Positions 46,151 through 55,618 of a stretch of 64,000 bases of DNA are shown piece after piece. Origin of the DNA: Petroclostridium sp. X23. Lineage in GTDB: Bacteria > Bacillota > Clostridia > SK-Y3. The position numbers were made by a program, and so were the translations under genes. The notes under the pieces were generated by a model. That model worked only from the letters and a program-made list of their open reading frames with translations. It did no database searches and was not told where the DNA came from. The DNA is taken from positions 2,235,051 through 2,299,050 of the forward strand of contig NZ_CP124862.1 in NCBI RefSeq assembly GCF_030013905.1, in the 5' to 3' direction. Every line of letters begins with the position of its first letter. Position 1 is the first letter of the stretch.

Positions 46151-46285
46151 TTCAAGCTCACCGCTATTGGAAGTACTTCAACTTACAAGAAAAGAAAAAA
46201 ATAAGAGTAGCGTTGCAATCCGTAAGAAAACTATTTATTTTCTATAACATTTCAACTTCTATCCTGTTCTTTTTTAACTATATTT

Positions 46286-47680
46286 CTATTCTTCATAGCA
46301 AATAATAGGAGTTCCGTCTTCTATATTATCAAAAATTGTTTTAGCTAAATATAATGGGGTATTTACGCATCCATGGGTCCCATTTCTCTTATATATCTCT
46401 CTTCCAAAAGAATACCTCCAGCTTGCATCATGTATTCCTATATTTCCGTTAAAAGGCATCCAATAAGTTACTTCAGCTTCATAATTTGCTCCTCTCAAAG
46501 TTGCTCCTTTTTCTTTATAATTAAGCATATAGATTCCAACCTTAGTGGAGTTCCCTTTATTGGGATTACCTGTTACTATGGCCCCTTGAGTTATAAGCTT
46601 TCCATCTTTATAAAACCATAAATGCTGCCTTGTTATATTAATTTCTACATAAGTATTGCCGATATCATCTTTATCCCTATATAAAGCTTTTTGAGTATAT
46701 ATAGGTTCTTTTTCAAGTACTTCGCCAAGTTTTATATTTTCTAATAGTGCTTTTGCTTCAGCATCACAATTAATTTTCCATCCATAAAATCCGCCCTTAA
46801 CTTCTACTATTTTACCTGTAGATGTTTTGATTTTTCTTGCTATACCAACGGTATCATACTTTTTACTCAATCCGCGGACATATTGCTTAATTGCTTTTTC
46901 GTTTATTACTGCTTCTAACTTTTCATCAACACCGAGCCATTCATTTATTATATTCTTATCTAATATTTCATTTTCACGTCCAAATATATAGGTCATTTTT
47001 GTTGATACATATTTATTTAGTAAATTCTTAGTTTCAAGGGCCTTATCAGAACTTAAAGTATACCTCGGGTTGTCGTAACAAAAATTTTTATTTAAATCTA
47101 ACTTTGTTTCTCCTTCTAATATACTCATTTCTATAACTTCATTTAATCTATCTTTATATATCTTATTCCCATATATTTCTTCAATCGCTTTATATGAACC
47201 ATTTGAATACTTAAAACTTACATTCTTGGGTTCTATAATATCTGTATTTAAACAATGTAATTCATTTATTTTTTTTTCTAAATTATCTTTATCATAAACA
47301 AATAAATCGCTTACATAGTATTTTTGCTTCTTCAATAATGATCTTATCCATTTAAATGAATTTTGCATTTGATTAATTTTAGAAACACTCTTTTTTTCAT
47401 TGTATTGCATTCCTATATCTTGCCCTATTATTTTTTCTATTTCGCCGTTTCTTTCAATTAACTGTAACTCATAACCTTTAGTGTAACTTCTAATTATATC
47501 ATATACATCATCACGTGCTTTTAATGAAACATCTGCTCCATTTATTACTGTATTAAAAAAAAAATGATTCACAAAATATAATGAAACAAGTAAATATGTT
47601 AGTACAATTGAAGCTATTAAAATAATAATATTTTCTGTAACCTGACTTTTAAAAAGCTTTTTTATATTAGTATTCTTCAT
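46286..47680 (-). CDS. L,D-transpeptidase with peptidoglycan-binding domain
   Basis: The 464-residue protein has one N-terminal membrane anchor (about residues 15-35), a region of the putative peptidoglycan-binding type (about 90-310) and a C-terminal YkuD domain. The catalytic motif is GIHDASW followed by THGCVNTPLYLAK with the nucleophilic Cys near 437. Such enzymes make 3-3 cross-links or attach proteins in peptidoglycan; this domain order is common in spore-forming Clostridia. It is monocistronic. The coding sequence is AT-rich compared with neighbours. Confidence 0.93.
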   Translation of the reverse strand: MKNTNIKKLFKSQVTENIIILIASIVLTYLLVSLYFVNHFFFNTVINGADVSLKARDDVYDIIRSYTKGYELQLIERNGEIEKIIGQDIGMQYNEKKSVSKINQMQNSFKWIRSLLKKQKYYVSDLFVYDKDNLEKKINELHCLNTDIIEPKNVSFKYSNGSYKAIEEIYGNKIYKDRLNEVIEMSILEGETKLDLNKNFCYDNPRYTLSSDKALETKNLLNKYVSTKMTYIFGRENEILDKNIINEWLGVDEKLEAVINEKAIKQYVRGLSKKYDTVGIARKIKTSTGKIVEVKGGFYGWKINCDAEAKALLENIKLGEVLEKEPIYTQKALYRDKDDIGNTYVEINITRQHLWFYKDGKLITQGAIVTGNPNKGNSTKVGIYMLNYKEKGATLRGANYEAEVTYWMPFNGNIGIHDASWRYSFGREIYKRNGTHGCVNTPLYLAKTIFDNIEDGTPIICYEE

Positions 47681-47689
47681 ACCGATTTA

Positions 47690-47953
47690 TACCTTTCATC
47701 AAAAATACATTTTTAAAAATATCGCAGCTAATTTATAATATGTTCGTATTTTTGACTTTAAAACTTAATATATAGTCAGCACCCATAATATTACAATAAC
47801 AATACTCGCTACAAAAGCTACAGGAAAACCAACAACGGCTATCGTGCTTAATACCAATGCAACAAGTGTACAACATTTGATCTTGTTTAATAAAGTTGGT
47901 AACTAATCTTGCAAATTTAACTGTTTATATTTGCAAAAGAAAAATAAATCATT
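47690..47953. other. Intergenic region with a possible membrane-protein remnant
   Basis: Around 47765-47870 the minus strand encodes a hydrophobic stretch (VGFPVAFVASIVIVILWVL) ending in a stop, without start or known family. Otherwise AT-rich and non-coding. Confidence 0.3.
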
Positions 47954-48160
47954 TTAAATCTTCCTCTCAAGTTGAGCAATGCGTTTTTTCATAGCTTGAT
48001 ATTCCTTAGCAGTCATGACCTCGTCGCTAGAAATGTTGACTGGAGAAAACTTTTTAATCCAACCTAAATGGTTACATCTGATATGCCATGCTCGCTGCTC
48101 AATTTTGCTACCGATGTTCCAGCATCTCACATTCAGCATGAATATATTTCCACCAATATA
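47954..48160 (-). pseudogene. IS3-type transposase OrfA fragment
   Basis: MTAKEYQAMKKRIAQLERK and WIKKFSPVNISSDEV are in one frame and VAKLSSEHGISDVTI in another, matching the HTH and leucine-zipper of IS3-family OrfA, joined by a frameshift near 48070. OrfB is absent. Confidence 0.75.
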
Positions 48161-48239
48161 ATTAGAATAAAAAAACCAACATCTGACAATACTTTTATAG
48201 GATTTTTTACTATCAGATATTGATTTTTCAGATGATATA

Positions 48240-48641
48240 TTACATATCGTTATTCTTTACTCTTTGAATGAGTTCTTCTACCCTTTGTTTAATAATATCT
48301 CTTGTTTCCCTAAAACCTTCAATTGGTCCGCCTGACGGGTCAGTCAGTCCCCAGTCTTCTCTGTGGCTGCATGGCACAAATGGGCACTCTACATTACATC
48401 CCATCGTAATAAGGATATCAACTTCTGCAGGAATATCACTTAACAGTTTGGGACGATGTTCACTCATATCCACCCCTGCTTCTTCCATTACCTGCACTGC
48501 TAAAGGTTTAACCTCGGGATAGTTTTCTGTTCCTGCAGAATAGGCTTCTAATACTTCACTTCCTAATTTCTTTGCCCATCCCTCCGCCATTTGAGAACGG
48601 CAGGAATTATGAATACACACAAACGCTACTTTCTTCTGCAT
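48240..48641 (-). CDS. arsC: Arsenate reductase, thioredoxin-coupled type
   Basis: The 133-residue protein has the LMW-phosphatase fold: AFVCIHNSCRSQMAEGWA with the P-loop nucleophile Cys near residue 9, and the redox pair in MGCNVECPFVPC near 80-88. It reduces arsenate to arsenite with thioredoxin. The ATG at 48641 follows AGAGGTG; longer frames would overlap acr3. It completes an arsR-acr3-arsC operon. Confidence 0.93.
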   Translation of the reverse strand: MQKKVAFVCIHNSCRSQMAEGWAKKLGSEVLEAYSAGTENYPEVKPLAVQVMEEAGVDMSEHRPKLLSDIPAEVDILITMGCNVECPFVPCSHREDWGLTDPSGGPIEGFRETRDIIKQRVEELIQRVKNNDM

Positions 48642-48666
48642 TTGTTTATACACCTCTTTCATCAAC

Positions 48667-49722
48667 TTATTTAAACCAATGCTTTGTCTTATTTGCAATT
48701 CTAACCAATGCCAGCATAACAGGTACTTCTACCAATACGCCTACAACTGTGGCCAAGGCTGCCCCCGATTGCAGACCAAATAAAGATATTGCTACGGCTA
48801 CTGCCAATTCAAAGAAATTACTCGCTCCAATCATAGCGGCCGGTGCAGAAATATTATGAGGCAATTTCCATACCTTTGCCCACCCATAGGCAATAAAAAA
48901 GATAAAAAATGTCTGGATAATGAGCGGTATTGCAATGAGTGCAATATGCAACGGATTCCCTAAGATAATCTCTCCTTGGAAAGAAAAGATAATCACTAAA
49001 GTAAGAAGCAACCCAATGATGGTAATATTGTTAAACTTCTTAAGAAAGATATTTTGGAAATACTCGATTCCTTTATGCTTGATAATATATTTTCGGGATA
49101 AGTATCCTCCCAATAATGGAATAACAACGAATAATATTACAGATAAAAACAATGTATCATAGGGAACTGTTACATTACTTACACCAAGTAAAAATGCTAC
49201 AATGGGTGTAAATGCGACTAATAAGATCAAGTCATTTACCGCAACTTGCACCAATGTATAGGCAGGATCACCATCGGTCAAGTGGCTCCATACAAATACC
49301 ATTGCCGTACAAGGTGCCGCTCCTAACAAAACCGCTCCCGCAAGATAATCAGTTGCCAAATCAGCATCAACCCATGGCTTGAACACCACTTTTAGAAAAA
49401 ATGCAGCAATTAAATACATCGTGAAAGGCTTGATGAGCCAGTTCGTTACACAGGTTACCGTCAATCCTTTAGGTTTTTTTGTCGCCTCTACTATACTGGA
49501 AAAATCTATTTTCAGCATCATCGGATAGATCATTAACCATATCAAAATTGCCACAGGAATAGATACTTGAGCATACTCAAATTGACTTAGTGTCTGGGGA
49601 ATTGCCGGCATCAATTGGCCGATAACCACTCCTGCTATGATACAAATAGCCACCCATAATGTTAAGTATCTTTCAAAAAAGCCCAATCCTTTTGTTTCTT
49701 TTACTGCATCCTGTCTATTCAT
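48667..49722 (-). CDS. Arsenite efflux transporter ACR3
   Basis: The 351-residue protein has ten membrane segments. The conserved [13 protein letters not shown] near residue 135 carries the Cys required for arsenite transport in ACR3, and [18 protein letters not shown] near 295 is the second conserved core helix. It overlaps the arsR stop by 4 nt and is followed 25 nt later by arsC. It expels arsenite made by ArsC. Confidence 0.95.
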   Translation of the reverse strand: MNRQDAVKETKGLGFFERYLTLWVAICIIAGVVIGQLMPAIPQTLSQFEYAQVSIPVAILIWLMIYPMMLKIDFSSIVEATKKPKGLTVTCVTNWLIKPFTMYLIAAFFLKVVFKPWVDADLATDYLAGAVLLGAAPCTAMVFVWSHLTDGDPAYTLVQVAVNDLILLVAFTPIVAFLLGVSNVTVPYDTLFLSVILFVVIPLLGGYLSRKYIIKHKGIEYFQNIFLKKFNNITIIGLLLTLVIIFSFQGEIILGNPLHIALIAIPLIIQTFFIFFIAYGWAKVWKLPHNISAPAAMIGASNFFELAVAVAISLFGLQSGAALATVVGVLVEVPVMLALVRIANKTKHWFK

Positions 49723-50123
49723 ACTAAAACGCCCTCCCTTTCTCTCTCCAAATATTCAATGACTGCTTGTTTATTTTGTCGTATATGCTCACAATTATAT
49801 GGACTATTTTTGTATTTTTCCAACTTCTTACTATCATGTCTCCACTGTTGTTCTTTTCTTAATTCATTTTCGATATGCTGCAACAACAATCCGTGTCTTT
49901 CTCGAAAATCTTGACTTACTTTATAATGTACCCATTGTGCCTCTTTACAACTGCTAATAATGCCGGCACTTTTCAATTTGATTAAATGTCTTGAAACATT
50001 GGATTGTGTTATATTGAGCACTGTTTCAATTTCACATACACATAACTCTTCCTTTATCAATAAGTTTATAATACGCATACGGTTATCATCACCCAATGCT
50101 TTAAATATATCAACCATATTCAA
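49719..50123 (-). CDS. arsR: ArsR-type arsenical repressor
   Basis: The 134-residue protein has the ArsR winged helix. [20 protein letters not shown] contains the CxC arsenite-sensing pair (about residues 28-30) and the recognition helix. The C-terminal 40 residues are an extra basic tail with one more Cys. It should repress its own operon until arsenite binds. Its stop overlaps the acr3 start (ATGA). Confidence 0.93.
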   Translation of the reverse strand: MNMVDIFKALGDDNRMRIINLLIKEELCVCEIETVLNITQSNVSRHLIKLKSAGIISSCKEAQWVHYKVSQDFRERHGLLLQHIENELRKEQQWRHDSKKLEKYKNSPYNCEHIRQNKQAVIEYLEREREGVLV

Positions 50124-50168
50124 ATAAATCCCTTCTTATTATATTATTATATTCAACTTTAATCATAT

Positions 50169-50195
50169 ATTATATAAACATTTACTTTTTGTCAA
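50169..50195 (-). promoter_or_regulatory. ars operon promoter
   Basis: On the minus strand TTGACA (50195-50190) is followed after 15 nt by TATAAT (50174-50169), or after 17 nt by TAATAT. AT-rich palindromic DNA overlapping the -10 is the likely ArsR operator. Confidence 0.65.
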
Positions 50196-50227
50196 GGTTT
50201 TTTCTTTAGGATACTCGTGACAAACAC

Positions 50228-50267
50228 GGGGACGGTTCATTCATTTGGCTATGCTTTAAATATTTTT
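50228..50267 (-). repeat. REP/RAYT 3' end debris
   Basis: GGGGACGGTTCATTCATTTG followed by GCTATGCTTTAAATATTTT matches the end of the RAYT remnant at 55306 and its flank. It is a small relic of a RAYT-REP unit between the ars operon and the permease genes. Confidence 0.65.
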
Positions 50268-50304
50268 AAGTTTTATTTTTTTCACTTCTATCATAGTCTG
50301 TATA

Positions 50305-50338
50305 CAAAAAAATATCGGTAACAGAAGTTACCAATATT
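50305..50338 (-). terminator. Terminator of the permease operon
   Basis: A 12-bp stem with one internal mismatch (AATATTGGTAAC and GTTACCGATATT, minus strand) and a 4-nt loop is followed by TTTTTTT, 14 nt after the permease-ferredoxin stop. Confidence 0.88.
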
Positions 50339-50351
50339 TATAGTTGCATAT

Positions 50352-51077
50352 TTATCTGAAGCCAATGGCTTTAGCGGGGCATTTATTCATAATGGATTTA
50401 ATTCTATCTATTTGCTCATGACTAAGTATAGATTCTTTCCATTTGGCTTTTTTGTCTGCCATTTCAAAATGCTGAGGCAATAATTTTTCACATAATCCGC
50501 ATCCTATGCAATACTGCTCTTTAATATCCACACAGGTAATTTGATTCAAATCCTGTTCTTGCAGCATGGGAACACTCTCTTTTTTAACAAATGCCGCCAC
50601 AAGATAGGACATTATTAATATGGCTATTACCGTTAATATCCACCGTACTCCCATAAACTGTACTCCTAAGAACTTTGCTTCGTTGGCAAGCATCGGTACT
50701 TTGATAACCGCCCATGCACTTAAGATAATAACCACATTACTTACACTTGCACCTTTCTTTAAAAGCATTTTGCAGATTGGAAATGCGGCATAGATAGGAC
50801 CGGCTGAAAAACTGCCCAGCAGAAATGAGAAAATACTTCCCTTTATTCCTGCTTTTTCTCCAAACCCATTTATAATCATCTCTTTAGGAACCCATGCTTC
50901 TATAATAGATGTCAGTATAAAAATAACCGGCATAATTTCAAGCATTTCTATAATATAATACATACTGTTGCTAACGGATAAATAGGCTTTATCGGGCATT
51001 GCAATAAACAGAAAAGCATATGCCAGAAATACTCCCGTTAGCAATTTATTCTTTTTTACAATGTCAATTACCTTCAC
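50352..51077 (-). CDS. Permease half with C-terminal ferredoxin domain
   Basis: The 241-residue protein has about five membrane segments, with GSFSAGPIYAAFPICKMLLK near 88 like COG0701/DUF318 permeases. From about residue 185 it has a soluble 4Fe-4S region: QYCIGCGLCEKLLPQHF and, later, CPAKAIGF. One cluster fits the CxxCxxC...CP pattern. Its start overlaps the stop of the partner gene by 4 nt. The fusion suggests redox-linked or metal/metalloid-linked transport, but no substrate can be assigned. The terminator follows directly. Confidence 0.82.
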   Translation of the reverse strand: MKVIDIVKKNKLLTGVFLAYAFLFIAMPDKAYLSVSNSMYYIIEMLEIMPVIFILTSIIEAWVPKEMIINGFGEKAGIKGSIFSFLLGSFSAGPIYAAFPICKMLLKKGASVSNVVIILSAWAVIKVPMLANEAKFLGVQFMGVRWILTVIAILIMSYLVAAFVKKESVPMLQEQDLNQITCVDIKEQYCIGCGLCEKLLPQHFEMADKKAKWKESILSHEQIDRIKSIMNKCPAKAIGFR

Positions 51078-51556
51078 ATGATCACCTCCATCATTAATGC
51101 AATGAGCACTGCAAATATGAAACTAAGGACATTTCGAGTGACTGCAAATTTCAATCCAAACTCCTGCTTTTCTAAAGGAAATGTCACAACCCCTACCATG
51201 GTCAGCGTTGTTAAGAATGCAACAGCAGGGACAATGCTTGCGCCTACATTCACAAAAGAGCCTACCAGCGGAAAGGCTACGAAAGCCGGGATTAAAGTAA
51301 CACTTCCTGCTAATGCTGAGATAATAGTGGAAACAAAAAGATTCGATTTCCCTAAAACACTTTTTATGGCTTCAGGCGGTATAAATGTTAGAATCAATCC
51401 TATAAGAAATAAAATTCCTATAATTTGCCCAATCATGTTCTTCATCATACCTTTTGCCATTTTCATTGAATCAATTGTCTTTTTCTTGTTCTTAATAAGA
51501 GATACGGCAAACGCAGTTCCTGTTATTCCCCATAAAGATATAGTAAATATATCCAT
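51074..51556 (-). CDS. Permease partner subunit (DUF318-like half)
   Basis: The 160-residue protein has four to five membrane segments. ALAGSVTLIPAFVAFPLVGS near residue 87 mirrors the core segment of the partner gene, as if one DUF318 permease were split into two genes. It is translationally coupled to the ferredoxin-tailed half and lies 6 nt after a cupin gene. Confidence 0.78.
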   Translation of the reverse strand: MDIFTISLWGITGTAFAVSLIKNKKKTIDSMKMAKGMMKNMIGQIIGILFLIGLILTFIPPEAIKSVLGKSNLFVSTIISALAGSVTLIPAFVAFPLVGSFVNVGASIVPAVAFLTTLTMVGVVTFPLEKQEFGLKFAVTRNVLSFIFAVLIALMMEVIM

Positions 51557-51562
51557 CCCGCA

Positions 51563-51886
51563 TCACTCCTTATAGTTCTTTGGGTTGGGTGATTTTACTA
51601 CAAAGAACTCCAGTACCTCATCACCTTGATTATATACATTCATCTTTGTATTATATGAGATATTAACAATGTTGCCCTTGGCATACTGCTGCGGTCCCTG
51701 CTCATTTAACTGTAAAGTCATTGTCCCCCGTATCACTATCATATACACATTAGAATTGGAATAATGCTCCGGAAGACTTGTTCCTTTGGTAAGAACCATA
51801 TGGTTTAGATGAATATTTTCGTCATCCACAATCCTTTCGACTAACTTTTCTTTTGTAATGCTGTACTCATATTTTTTCTCTAACAT
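51563..51886 (-). CDS. Cupin domain protein
   Basis: The 107-residue single cupin has HLNHMVLTKGTSLPEHYSNS with two His and a following Glu, and NVYMIVIRGTMTLQLNEQ, giving the usual metal-binding first motif. It opens the permease operon and is divergent from a Crp/Fnr regulator. Small cupins of this type often sense or bind metals or redox ligands; the role is unknown. Confidence 0.82.
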   Translation of the reverse strand: MLEKKYEYSITKEKLVERIVDDENIHLNHMVLTKGTSLPEHYSNSNVYMIVIRGTMTLQLNEQGPQQYAKGNIVNISYNTKMNVYNQGDEVLEFFVVKSPNPKNYKE

Positions 51887-51945
51887 GATAAATCCCTCCT
51901 TTAAAAATTGTTGATTTTATATTATAATAAATCACAGCAGCATAC

Positions 51946-51961
51946 AGTTACCAAGGTAACT
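51946..51961. promoter_or_regulatory. Palindromic operator between cupin operon and Crp/Fnr gene
   Basis: AGTTACC-AA-GGTAACT has perfect 7-bp arms with a 2-nt centre in the divergent promoter region, just before the regulator start. It is the natural candidate site for the Crp/Fnr protein encoded next to it. Confidence 0.6.
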
Positions 51962-51984
51962 AATTCTAAAAAAAGGTGATATTT

Positions 51985-52662
51985 TTGGATATAAAAAACT
52001 ACTTGGATATTTTAAAACTAACAGGACTATTTGATAGACTGTCTACGGAAGAATTGCTTGACTTATTTAAAGATAACCGATATATTATCTCACAATATAA
52101 AAAGAGCAGTATTATCCATTTTGAAAGCGAAAAATGTACTTCTTGGGATATTATCCTAAAAGGTGAGGTCACTGTTCAGAAGATTGATGAGAAAGGGAAT
52201 GTATTGACTGTAACAGAGTTTAGAACCGGTGATACTATCGGAGGAAACTTATTATTTTCAAAGCATCCTTATTATCCTATGAGTGTGTTGGCAAAATCAA
52301 ATGCTGACATCCTGCATATTAACAAAGACTTTGTACTGCATCTTTGCCAAAATAGCCAAGATTTCTTAATACAGTTTTTGACCTGCATCTCAGACAAAAC
52401 TGCAATTTTGACGAACAAAATTAAATCTATTTCTATGAAGTCTATCAGGGAGTCCATTGTTGAGTTTTTAAACTATGAATACTACTCTCAGAAAAGCCAT
52501 GTGATAAAACTGCCCTTGACAAAAAATGAACTGGCTGAGAGGTTAGGAATTCAACGAACTTCTCTTTCGCGGGAACTAAATAAGATGAAAAAAGACGGCT
52601 TAGTCGATTATGATTCCCGCTCCATTACCATCTGTAATTTTGATATTATTCGTAAACTTTGA
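51985..52662 (+). CDS. Crp/Fnr family transcriptional regulator
   Basis: The protein of about 225 residues has a cyclic-nucleotide-binding-type fold (WDIILKGEVTVQKIDEKGN, FRTGDTIGGNLLFSK) and a C-terminal HTH (LTKNELAERLGIQRTSLSRE). TTG at 51985 follows AAAAGGTGAT; a GTG at 51976 lies inside that site. It has no N-terminal Fe-S cysteine cluster. It is divergent from the cupin-permease operon and probably regulates it through the palindrome in between. Confidence 0.9.
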   Translation: MDIKNYLDILKLTGLFDRLSTEELLDLFKDNRYIISQYKKSSIIHFESEKCTSWDIILKGEVTVQKIDEKGNVLTVTEFRTGDTIGGNLLFSKHPYYPMSVLAKSNADILHINKDFVLHLCQNSQDFLIQFLTCISDKTAILTNKIKSISMKSIRESIVEFLNYEYYSQKSHVIKLPLTKNELAERLGIQRTSLSRELNKMKKDGLVDYDSRSITICNFDIIRKL

Positions 52663-52722
52663 CACGTAAATATTCCACTCCTTTTGAGCACTTATGATCT
52701 GTTTATTTTATCCAAAATACTA

Positions 52723-52757
52723 GAGCCCGCTAAACAAAAATGTTTTCTAGCAGGCTC
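52723..52757. terminator. Hairpin after Crp/Fnr gene
   Basis: GAGCCCGCTA and TAGCAGGCTC (one mismatch) with a 15-nt loop lie 60 nt after the regulator stop. A weak T-rich tail follows on the plus strand. Confidence 0.5.
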
Positions 52758-52915
52758 GTTGCTGTTATACCTGTCCTCCTTGTCTCAACTACACCTCTTT
52801 CACCCATCACGGATAAATGTTGAGATACATTTGATACTCTGACTTTCATCTTTTCAGCAATCTCATCAACACATAATTCTTCATCGCCTAATAGAAACAA
52901 AATTTCTATCCTTTA
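52745..52915 (-). pseudogene. ArsR-family regulator fragment
   Basis: The minus strand encodes RIEILFLLGDEELCVDEIAE, then VSNVSQHLSVMGERGVVETRR, the winged helix of an ArsR/SmtB-type repressor, without proper start or end. It is unrelated in detail to the intact arsR. Confidence 0.7.
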
Positions 52916-52961
52916 CCATAGATATCCTTTATAGAATGAAAAACCGGAGAATATTCCCCGG

Positions 52962-54149
52962 TTATAGTTTTTCTATAAAATTCCTACCATACTCCCTGCA
53001 GCGCTGTAATGCTTCTTCATCAGGATTCCACATTTCCCTTATACCTTCATCCACGATTGCAATTCCTGCTTTATTTATTTCCTCTGTAATCATTTTTACA
53101 TTTTCTCCACTCCAACCGTAACACCCGAAACCCGCTGCCTTTTTATTCTTAAATCCAAGGCCTTTAATCATTTCAAGTATTCCTGCCGTTGAAAACAAAA
53201 TACCCCTATTAATGGTCGGCGAACCTACCAAGAATGCCTTAGACTTAAAAACTTCAGTGATAACATCGTTCTTATCAGATTTAGAAACATTGTACAGTTT
53301 GACCACAACTTTATCATCAGCGGCTTTTATGCCTTCGGCTATGGCTTCTGCCATTCTTCTTGTACCATCCCACATGGTATCGTAGATAAGGGTTATTTGA
53401 TTTTCCTGATAATGATTAGCCCATTCCAGATACTTATTTACAATCTGAATAGGATTTTCACGCCATATTACACCATGGCTTGGGCAAATCATATCGACAG
53501 GCAAATTAAAACTCAATACTTCTTCAATCTTTTTCATTACCAATGGACTAAATGGCGTTAATATATTTGCATAGTATTTTATTGCTTCTTGGTATAATTC
53601 TGCATAATCCACGCAGTCATTAAATAACAATTCGGATGCATAATGTTGCCCGAATGCATCGTTACTAAACAGTATGTTTTCTCCCGTCATATATGTAAAC
53701 ATACTGTCAGGCCAATGCAGCATCCTTGCTTCCACGAATATTAATCTATTTTCCCCAATATCCAAAGTATCTCCCGTCTTTACTTCAACAAAATTCCAAT
53801 CTTGATGGTAGTGCCCCTTTAGTGACTTTACACCGTTTTTAGTACAATAAATAGGTGTGTCGGGTATTTCCCGCATTAGTTCCTCCAATGCACCGCTGTG
53901 GTCTACCTCGGCATGATTTGCAATGATGTAGTCTATTTTCTCTAGGTCTATCTCTTTTTTCAGGTTTTCAATAAATTCTTTATCAAAAGGCTGCCATACC
54001 GTATCTATGAGTACCGTTTTCTTATCTCTTATCAGATAAGAATTGTAGGACGACCCTCTATGCGTTGAATACTCATTTCCATGAAATCTTGTCAACTCCC
54101 AATCTATTTTACCAACCCATGTAACTTTTTCACTTACTTTATAACCCAT
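52962..54149 (-). CDS. Flavodiiron protein (FprA-type A flavoprotein)
   Basis: The 395-residue protein has a metallo-lactamase-like diiron domain with ANHAEVDHSGALEELMREIP near residue 80 (the HxExD ligand set), MLHWPDSMFTYM near 147 and CPSHGVIW near 225. A flavodoxin domain follows from about 255 (LIYDTMWDGTRRMAEAIAEG). It reduces O2 to water or NO to N2O using rubredoxin, protecting anaerobes. It is monocistronic, with an AGGTGC site ahead of ATG. Confidence 0.94.
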   Translation of the reverse strand: MGYKVSEKVTWVGKIDWELTRFHGNEYSTHRGSSYNSYLIRDKKTVLIDTVWQPFDKEFIENLKKEIDLEKIDYIIANHAEVDHSGALEELMREIPDTPIYCTKNGVKSLKGHYHQDWNFVEVKTGDTLDIGENRLIFVEARMLHWPDSMFTYMTGENILFSNDAFGQHYASELLFNDCVDYAELYQEAIKYYANILTPFSPLVMKKIEEVLSFNLPVDMICPSHGVIWRENPIQIVNKYLEWANHYQENQITLIYDTMWDGTRRMAEAIAEGIKAADDKVVVKLYNVSKSDKNDVITEVFKSKAFLVGSPTINRGILFSTAGILEMIKGLGFKNKKAAGFGCYGWSGENVKMITEEINKAGIAIVDEGIREMWNPDEEALQRCREYGRNFIEKL

Positions 54150-54231
54150 AAAAGCACCTCCAAAAAATTTGTCCTAAGTGTAATAGTTTATATTTGCCCA
54201 TTCTTATATCACTCTAATCAAACTTTAGATT

Positions 54232-54624
54232 TCAATACAATGTCATTAAGTTTTTTAGACAACTCATTGTGTCAATAAAGTCTTTCAGATTTTTAACCAT
54301 AGCTGATTGTTCATCACTGCCCGAAGATACCCCTTGAACGGATACTGCTATCATCTCTGTTGATTTTGCTAATTCTTCGCTGATAAATGAAATAGAATCT
54401 AAAGACTCATTAAGCACTGATGACGACGACGCAATAGATATCACTATATTTCTAATATCAGAAACAAATTTATTGAAATTTTGAGTTAATATTCCTATCT
54501 CATCCTTGCTTCTAAATTGCAATTGCCTAGTTAAATCTCCTGCTCCCGATGATATCTCCTGCATCTCGTTACTAATCAAATTAACTGGATGTGGGTACTT
54601 CGGGGTCAAGCTTGAATTATTCAC
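54232..54624 (-). pseudogene. Chemotaxis receptor fragment
   Basis: About 130 residues cover part of a HAMP domain (EISSGAGDLTRQLQFRSKDE) joined directly to the receptor C-terminal end (GVSSGSDEQSAMVKNLKDFI). The conserved signalling tip is missing, so it cannot contact CheA. Confidence 0.8.
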
Positions 54625-55032
54625 TTTTTTTCTATATTTAAATCATGTCTTCCATATAAGCTATATCCTCGCACATACCTGACTTAATTTTTAATATCTC
54701 AGATTTTCTTTATATAAAGCAAGTATATCTAGATACTTACTCTTATTTGTTTCACACGAATCGCACTTTTTCAGTGATTTTGAGCCGTCATTGAATTTTC
54801 ATCCTCCTTTTTCATCCCGTACTAAAAGACAAGGAGTTACTATTCATGGTAACAATATAATACGCTTATTCATATTATGTAAATATGTGCATACACTTAC
54901 AGCGTTTGCGCATCCATATATCATTCGTATTGTATAGTAGTTATTGATTGCATTTTGATTTATAATGTAATGATTTACTCGCTCATTATAAACTTATTTA
55001 GGTAGGCAATTGTTAAATGGAAGAAAAAACAG
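54625..55032. other. Non-coding region with a REP-like half-site
   Basis: GCACTTTTTCAGTGATTTTG followed by AGCCGTC (54763-54789) matches one arm of the REP-type hairpin at 55619-55782. No gene start was found here; AT-rich otherwise. Confidence 0.45.
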
Positions 55033-55305
55033 ATGGATAATTTTAAAATAGAAATAAGAGCTATAGAAAAATTGAAATTGGCTCAGGCGGTAAGGGATCA
55101 AAAAAAAGAAGAATGTCAGATGCTAGCCGAAGCAGTATTGGATGCTGAAGTCAAGATCGGTGAATTATTAAAAAACATCCCCACTGCCCAAGGAACCAGA
55201 AGCGATTTGACTTTGGTCCACCGGTGGACCAAAGTTGGAAATGCCTCGAATCATACCTGTGAAAATCTATCCCTAGTCAAACGCAGGGACAGTTCATTCA
55301 TTTGA
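55033..55305 (+). CDS. Short unrecognised protein, possibly a phage/plasmid gene fragment
   Basis: The 90-residue frame is charged and helical at the start (RAIEKLKLAQAVRDQKKEEC, then DAEVKIGELLKNIPTAQG), a pattern seen at the N-terminus of some phage or plasmid replication-associated proteins. The last 40 residues run through a 26-bp palindrome and REP debris, so the gene is probably truncated. There is no strong ribosome site. Function unknown. Confidence 0.4.
   Translation: MDNFKIEIRAIEKLKLAQAVRDQKKEECQMLAEAVLDAEVKIGELLKNIPTAQGTRSDLTLVHRWTKVGNASNHTCENLSLVKRRDSSFI
55210..55235. repeat. 26-bp perfect palindrome
   Basis: ACTTTGGTCCACC is followed immediately by its exact complement with no loop. 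It could be a protein-binding site, a recombination site or a cruciform; it lies where the short gene above loses its coding character. Confidence 0.8.
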
Positions 55306-55600
55306 CTATGCTTTAAATATTTTGTACACTGTAGTCCCTGTAAGTCGGGATATCTGTTGATAAGTAGTACCATCTAACTCTTTTAACTTCTTAATAATTC
55401 TTATTTGTTCTTCAGGCTGTAAGTTCTGAATTCTTATCGCTTCGATATTAAATTCTTTCTTTATTAAACTTATCAGTTCCTAGTCGGATATTCTTTTTAT
55501 AGGAGGCTGCATTTCAAGACAGTTATCATCATTATGTTCATTGACATACTCTATAAATTCTCCAGTACTTTTTTCTTTATTTGGAGTTACTATTTCAAGT
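55306..55600 (-). pseudogene. RAYT transposase, C-terminal fragment
   Basis: The minus strand encodes EAIRIQNLQPEEQIRIIKKL, then QQISRLTGTTVYKIFKA and a stop, the DnaA-like HTH end of REP-associated tyrosine transposases. A TAG interrupts the frame near 55484, after KRISD. The catalytic domain is missing. Confidence 0.82.
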
Positions 55601-55618
55601 GCAAACTTTGTAGACATA

